A stretch of DNA of 8,839 nt from Actinomycetota bacterium (GTDB lineage: Bacteria; Actinomycetota; UBA4738): assembly GCA_005888465.1 (NCBI GenBank), contig VAYJ01000169.1, positions 1 to 8,839 on the forward strand, given 5' to 3'. The notes under the pieces are model-generated. The model did not search any database. It was not told where the DNA came from and was given only the letters and a program-made list of their open reading frames with translations. Below, piece by piece: positions 5,486-8,839 of the stretch. How positions within the stretch are numbered: position 1 is the stretch's first letter; each line of letters begins with the position of its first letter. Position numbers and translations under genes: made by a program.

Positions 5486-7756
5486 GTGCACACTAGCGAC
5501 CTGACCCCGGCCAAGCAGATGCCAGAGAGGCCTGCGTTCACCTGTCCCATGCATCCGGAGGTTCGCCAAGACGGACCAGGATCCTGCCCTGTGTGCGGCA
5601 TGGCGTTGGAGACGGTGATTCCGAGGGGGGGCACGCCCAAGACGGAGTACACCTGCCCGATGCATCCCGAGATCGTGCGCAGCGCTCCCGGCTCGTGCCC
5701 GATCTGCGGCATGGCGCTGGAGCCGCGAACCGTCACGCTCGAAGGAGAGGAAAACCTCGAGCTTCGGAACATGTCGCGGCGGTTCTGGGTAAGCGTGGCC
5801 CTGGCCGCGCCTGTGTTGCTCCTCGCGATGGCGGACATGATTCCCGGCCGACTCGTCGGGCACCTCGTCTCGGCGCACGCCGTGACCTGGCTCGAGTTTC
5901 TTCTGGCGACCCCGGTAGTGCTGTGGGGAGGCTGGCCGTTCTTCGAGCGTGGGTGGCAATCCCTTGTCAACCGCAGCCCGAACATGTTCACCCTCATCGC
6001 CCTCGGTGTCGGGACGGCGTATGTCTACAGCGCCACGGCGACGCTCCTCCCAGGGCTCTTCCCGGACTCCTTCCGCGGACAGGCGGGCGAAGTCCCCGTC
6101 TATTTCGAAGCGGCCGCGATCATCACCGTGCTCGTCCTGCTGGGCCAGGTCCTCGAGCTTCGGGCACGAAGCCAGACCAGCGGCGCCATCAAGGCGCTGC
6201 TCGGGCTCGCCCCGAAGACGGCGCGTATGGTCGGGGATGACGGTCGCGAGAGCGATGTCCCGCTCGACCAGGTCAAGCTAGGAGACCGGCTGCGCGTCCG
6301 TCCGGGTGAGAAGATTCCAGTCGACGGGGTCGTCCTGGAAGGCCACAGCTCCGTCGACGAGTCGATGGTGACTGGCGAGCCCATCCCCGTCGAGAAGGAG
6401 CCCGGCAGCCGTGTCACGGGCGGTACCGTCAACGGCACGGGGAGCTTTGTCATGCGGGCGGAGCGCGTCGGCAGCGATACCCTGCTGGCCCAGATCGTCC
6501 GGGTGGTGAGCGAAGCCCAGCGGAGCCGAGCGCCCATCCAGCGCCTGGCCGACCAGGTCTCGGCCTATTTCGTCCCCGCTGTGGTGGTGGCCGCGATCGC
6601 CACGTTCGTGACCTGGGCCGTGGTAGGTCCCGAGCCGAGGATGGCTTATGCCCTGGTCAACGCGGTGGCGGTGCTGATCATCGCTTGTCCCTGCGCGCTG
6701 GGGCTGGCGACCCCGATGTCCATCATGGTCGGGACCGGACGCGGAGCCCTGGCGGGCGTCCTCATCAAGAATGCGGAAGCGCTCGAGGTGATGGAGAAGG
6801 TCGATACGCTGGTGGCGGATAAGACGGGCACTCTCACCGAAGGCAAGCCGCGCCTCGTGTCGATCGAGGCTCTGGCTGGTCACGAAGAGCGTGACGTGCT
6901 GCGGCTGGCCGCGAGCCTCGAGCAGGGAAGCGAGCATCCACTGGCAGGAGCCATCGTGGCGGCCGCTCAGCAGAGGGGACTGAGACTGGATGCCGTCGAG
7001 GGGTTCCGCTCGGTGACGGGGAAGGGCGTCGCGGGGCATGTGGAGGGGCGATCGGTAGCCCTCGGCAATCGAAGACTGTTCGAGGAGGTCGGCATCGACC
7101 CGGGTTCGTCAATCGAGCGGGCCGACGCGCTTCGCCGAGAGGGTCAGACCGTGATGTTCGTCGGGATTGACGCCCAGCCGGCCGGGCTCCTGGGCGTCGC
7201 CGACCCGATCAAGGAGTCGACGCCGGAGGCAATCGCGATGCTCCACCATGACAACGTGCGCATCGTCATGGTCACCGGGGACAGCCGCACGACCGCCGAG
7301 GCCGTGGCGCGCAAGCTTGGGCTCGACGACGTCGAAGCGGAAGTGTTGCCCGAGCAGAAGGTCGACGTGATCAAGCGACTGCAGGCGGAGGGTCGGATCG
7401 TCGCCATGGCGGGTGACGGAATCAACGATGCCCCGGCGCTGGCGCAGGCTCATGTGGGGATTGCTATGGGCACCGGAACCGACGTGGCCATGGAGAGCGC
7501 CGACGTGACCCTCGTGAAGGGCGATCTGCGCGGCATCGTCCGGGCCTGCCGCCTGAGCCGCGCCACGATGCGAAACATCCGCGAGAATCTGTTCTTCGCG
7601 TTCCTCTACAATGCGCTCGGCGTGCCGGTGGCCGCGGGCGTGCTCTATCCTATCTTCGGCTTGCTGCTGAGCCCGATCATCGCCAGTGCCGCCATGACGT
7701 TCAGCTCTGTGTCCGTGATCGGCAACGCCCTTCGCCTGCGCAAGGTTGCCTTGTGA
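5486..7756 (+). CDS. copA: Cu(I)-translocating P1B-type ATPase with two N-terminal Cys-rich modules (756 aa)
   Basis: The pump moves Cu(I) from the cytoplasm outwards. Numbering from GTG 5486: two tandem heavy-metal-binding modules of the C-P-M-H-P-E ... G-S-C-P-x-C-G-M-A-L-E type (about 17-45 and 54-82; Cys20/34/37 and 57/71/74) replace the usual CxxC ferredoxin-like domains. Next come the A-domain T-G-E-P (296-299), transport motif C401-P-C403, D445-K-T-G-T, the H484-P nucleotide-site motif, and G-D-G-I-N-D (643-648). Y708-N709 in transmembrane helix 7 and M737-x-x-S-S in helix 8 mark the Cu(I) subclass (P1B-1). The open frame continues back to an ATG at 5360, but that would overlap the oxidase by 107 bases. 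GTG 5486 (AAGGA at 5468-5472, rather distant) or ATG 5519 are better starts. It lies 19 bases after the oxidase stop, in the same operon. Confidence 0.93.
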   Translation: MHTSDLTPAKQMPERPAFTCPMHPEVRQDGPGSCPVCGMALETVIPRGGTPKTEYTCPMHPEIVRSAPGSCPICGMALEPRTVTLEGEENLELRNMSRRFWVSVALAAPVLLLAMADMIPGRLVGHLVSAHAVTWLEFLLATPVVLWGGWPFFERGWQSLVNRSPNMFTLIALGVGTAYVYSATATLLPGLFPDSFRGQAGEVPVYFEAAAIITVLVLLGQVLELRARSQTSGAIKALLGLAPKTARMVGDDGRESDVPLDQVKLGDRLRVRPGEKIPVDGVVLEGHSSVDESMVTGEPIPVEKEPGSRVTGGTVNGTGSFVMRAERVGSDTLLAQIVRVVSEAQRSRAPIQRLADQVSAYFVPAVVVAAIATFVTWAVVGPEPRMAYALVNAVAVLIIACPCALGLATPMSIMVGTGRGALAGVLIKNAEALEVMEKVDTLVADKTGTLTEGKPRLVSIEALAGHEERDVLRLAASLEQGSEHPLAGAIVAAAQQRGLRLDAVEGFRSVTGKGVAGHVEGRSVALGNRRLFEEVGIDPGSSIERADALRREGQTVMFVGIDAQPAGLLGVADPIKESTPEAIAMLHHDNVRIVMVTGDSRTTAEAVARKLGLDDVEAEVLPEQKVDVIKRLQAEGRIVAMAGDGINDAPALAQAHVGIAMGTGTDVAMESADVTLVKGDLRGIVRACRLSRATMRNIRENLFFAFLYNALGVPVAAGVLYPIFGLLLSPIIASAAMTFSSVSVIGNALRLRKVAL

Positions 7757-7802
7757 GTGGGCGCCTCGAGGCGGCCGCGACAGCATCGGCGGGGCAGATG
7801 CA

Positions 7803-7838
7803 ATCTCGACCAGAGCTCGGTCGAGATCTCGAACTTTT
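7803..7838 (+). terminator. Possible terminator hairpin after the ATPase
   Basis: A perfect 9-bp stem, ATCTCGACC (7803-7811) with GGTCGAGAT (7819-7827), encloses a 7-base loop. A short T-run (7835-7838) follows 7 bases after the stem. The stem is convincing, but the distance and shortness of the T-run make efficient termination doubtful. It lies 47 bases after the ATPase stop, where the operon would be expected to end. Confidence 0.4.
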
Positions 7839-7862
7839 CGATGGATGAGATCAAGAACGTGC

Positions 7863-7926
7863 GGACAGGGGCCCGGCCCGATCGCTCGATCTGAACGATT
7901 TAGTCATCGCACAGCCGGGCCTGTCC
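7863..7926. repeat. Interrupted inverted repeat upstream of the Spy-like gene
   Basis: GGACAGGGGCCCGGC (7863-7877) pairs with GCCGGGCCTGTCC (7914-7926) apart from a 2-base bulge (GG), across a 36-base AT-richer interval. It may be a long hairpin in RNA or a DNA site in the promoter region of the 7959 gene. The rest of the 202-base gap (7757-7958) shows no convincing gene and no clear -35/-10 pair. Confidence 0.35.
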
Positions 7927-7958
7927 TGACAAACTAGGGACCGGGGGGGGACTCGTCC

Positions 7959-8501
7959 ATGCGATTCTTCATAGCCTGGGTGGTGGCCCTGTCGACGGTG
8001 GCGCCAGTGGCGGCGGAAGATACTCTTATTTCGCCCTATCGTGACCAGACCACGAATGAGATTCGTGGGCTCTCCGAGAAGGAGATATCGGAGCTGCGCG
8101 AAGGGCGTGGGATGGGTCTAGCCCGCGCCGCCGAGATGAACGGATACCCGGGTCCCCGCCACGTGCTCGATGCGGTGCGAGAAGGCCGGCTCCACCTAAG
8201 TCCCGAACAGGCCCAGGCCGTGGAGCGGCTCTTTGACGACATGGGACTGAAGGCGAAGCGCCTGGGCGACATGATTCTCAAGGAAGAACGAGCGCTCGAG
8301 GAGGAATTCCGGAAGGGGACCATCAGCGAGGCCGCCCTTCAGCGCAGCGTGACACGGATCGCGGCGCTCCAGGGTCAGCTCCGGGCCGTTCATCTGAGAA
8401 CACACCTCGAGATGCGCCCGGTTCTCTCCGAGCAACAGATTCAACACTACAATCAGCTTCGAGGTTACGGCGCCTCATCGTCGCAAGAGCACAAGCATTA
8501 A
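7959..8501 (+). CDS. Spy/CpxP-like periplasmic stress or metal-sensing protein (180 aa)
   Basis: A signal peptide (residues 1-19, ending V-A-A before Glu20) points to the periplasm. The mature part is mostly charged, amphipathic helix: L-S-x-x-E-I-S-E-L-R-E-G-R-G-M-G-L-A (38-55), L-S-P-E-Q-A-Q-A-V-E-R-L-F-D-D-M (80-95), a Lys/Glu helix with E-R-A-L-E-E-E-F (about 98-119), I-A-A-L-Q-G-Q-L-R-A-V-H-L-R (134-147), and V-L-S-E-Q-Q-I (155-161). The order L-S-P-E-Q...M, L...E-F, I..L, ...L-x-x-E-Q is that of Spy, CpxP and ZraP-type proteins, which act as ATP-independent chaperones or zinc/copper-responsive buffers. The tail E-H-K-H could bind metal. There is no clear ribosome site, only a G-run (7943-7950) 8 bases before the ATG. 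The stop is 4 bases before the MerR-type promoter. A role in periplasmic copper stress is inferred from context. Confidence 0.72.
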   Translation: MRFFIAWVVALSTVAPVAAEDTLISPYRDQTTNEIRGLSEKEISELREGRGMGLARAAEMNGYPGPRHVLDAVREGRLHLSPEQAQAVERLFDDMGLKAKRLGDMILKEERALEEEFRKGTISEAALQRSVTRIAALQGQLRAVHLRTHLEMRPVLSEQQIQHYNQLRGYGASSSQEHKH

Positions 8502-8505
8502 AGTC

Positions 8506-8537
8506 TTGACCTTGCCCTAGGGGGCAGGGTTTAGGCT
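8506..8537 (+). promoter_or_regulatory. MerR-family operator/promoter in front of the regulator gene
   Basis: The -35 TTGACC (8506-8511) and -10 TAGGCT (8532-8537) are 20 bases apart. This overlong spacing is typical of promoters untwisted by MerR-family activators (zntA, merT, copA types). The spacer contains a dyad: ACCTTGCCC (8509-8517) against GGGCAGGGT (8522-8530), 8 of 9 positions paired around a 4-base centre. Transcription would start about 8544, which is the ATG itself, so the regulator appears autoregulated from a leaderless mRNA. Confidence 0.78.
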
Positions 8538-8543
8538 CCAGGC

Positions 8544-8839
8544 ATGGGGCGAGACGGCCTGTTGATCGGCGAAGTGGCCTCCCGCAGCGGCGTCAGCCGC
8601 AAGGCGCTTCGGCTCTACGAAAGGACCGGGATTCTCCCTGCCTCGCGGCGGACGGGAGCTGGCTACCGAGTATACGGGCCAGACATTCTCGCGACCCTTG
8701 CCTTCGTCGCTCAGGCGCGGCGACTCGGCTTCCATCTCGATGAGATCAAGCAAGTCGTCCAGATCAAGCGGTCGGGCCGCTGCCCATGCCCACACGTTCT
8801 CGAGCTGGTGCATCAGAAGGTCAAGGAGCTCGACCGAAT
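8544..8839 (+). CDS. MerR-family metal-responsive transcriptional regulator (partial, N-terminal 98 aa)
   Basis: The open frame runs off the window. Residues 6-45 are the MerR winged helix-turn-helix: L-I-G-E-V-A-S-R-S-G-V-S-R-K-A-L-R-L-Y-E, then G-I-L-P, R-R and G-Y-R-V-Y. Residues 46-75 complete the DNA-binding region (R-R-L-G-F-H-L-D-E-I-K). The dimerisation helix begins around residue 84 with L-E-L-V-H-Q-K-V-K-E-L. A C80-P-C82-P-H84 cluster sits at its base, where divalent-metal sensors of the family (MerR, ZntR) have a ligand Cys and Cu(I) sensors (CueR) have Ser. The C-terminal metal loop that would settle specificity lies outside the window. The protein probably binds the dyad just upstream of its own gene. 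Control of the copper operon is plausible, but no identical operator was found there. Confidence 0.88.
   Translation, partial: MGRDGLLIGEVASRSGVSRKALRLYERTGILPASRRTGAGYRVYGPDILATLAFVAQARRLGFHLDEIKQVVQIKRSGRCPCPHVLELVHQKVKELDR

Noticed and set aside
5463..5494. TTGACA (5463-5468) as a MerR-type promoter for the ATPase
   Set aside because: At the appropriate distance there is only CACACT and no dyad in the spacer. The sequence overlaps the end of the oxidase gene, and the 19-base gap suggests co-transcription.
5092..5997. Long minus-strand open frame (301 codons) opposite the oxidase and ATPase
   Set aside because: It is antisense to two genes with full sets of catalytic motifs, and its translation shows no domain. 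High GC makes such antisense frames common. The same applies to the frames at 1242-2009, 6278-7039 and 7109-7786 on the minus strand.
7757..7892. In-frame extension of 45 codons after the ATPase stop, including a possible 17-residue peptide from ATG 7841
   Set aside because: There is no ribosome site or recognisable protein feature, and it overlaps the hairpin at 7803-7827. Stop-codon read-through is not supported by anything visible.

Overview
The window is GC-rich DNA from what is almost certainly a Gram-negative bacterium. It encodes a TolC-type outer-membrane lipoprotein, further lipoprotein and Sec/Tat signal peptides, and a Spy-like periplasmic protein. The species cannot be read from this sequence. 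The gene style (high GC, TTG/GTG starts, short leaderless-looking promoters) would fit an uncultivated soil or sediment lineage such as Methylomirabilota/Rokubacteria, but that is only a guess.

Layout. On the minus strand at the left edge (1-610) is a two-gene unit: a 32-residue single-span membrane peptide overlapping by ATGA a ferric-reductase-like haem b membrane protein that runs off the window. A roughly 190-bp divergent intergenic region follows. Everything to its right is on the plus strand. First comes a 119-residue His/Cys-containing exported protein (803-1162) behind a MerR-like promoter. Next is a tight five-gene block (1263-7756): (i) a fusion of monohaem cytochrome c with a CusF-like copper-binding domain, (ii) a lipoprotein with a second, very similar CusF-like domain, (iii) a TolC-family outer-membrane lipoprotein, (iv) a Tat-exported multicopper oxidase with a Met-rich segment, and (v) a Cu(I) P1B-type ATPase with two N-terminal Cys-rich metal-binding modules. 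A 202-bp gap with two inverted repeats follows. It is followed by a Spy/CpxP-like periplasmic protein (7959-8501) and the start of a MerR-family regulator (8544 to the end), which has a clear MerR-type operator directly in front of it.

How it fits together (inference from families). The ATPase would pump Cu(I) from cytoplasm to periplasm. The two CusF-like proteins would hold Cu(I) there. The multicopper oxidase would oxidise Cu(I) to less toxic Cu(II), and the TolC protein could be an exit duct, although no RND or adaptor gene is in view. The Spy-like protein would protect periplasmic proteins, and the MerR protein is a plausible metal sensor. The most unusual element is the physical joining of a c-type haem to a Cu(I) chaperone domain, next to a tandem copy of that domain without the haem. 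This suggests a periplasmic copper-redox module that could move electrons as well as copper. No rRNA, tRNA, CRISPR array, insertion sequence or phage gene was recognised.
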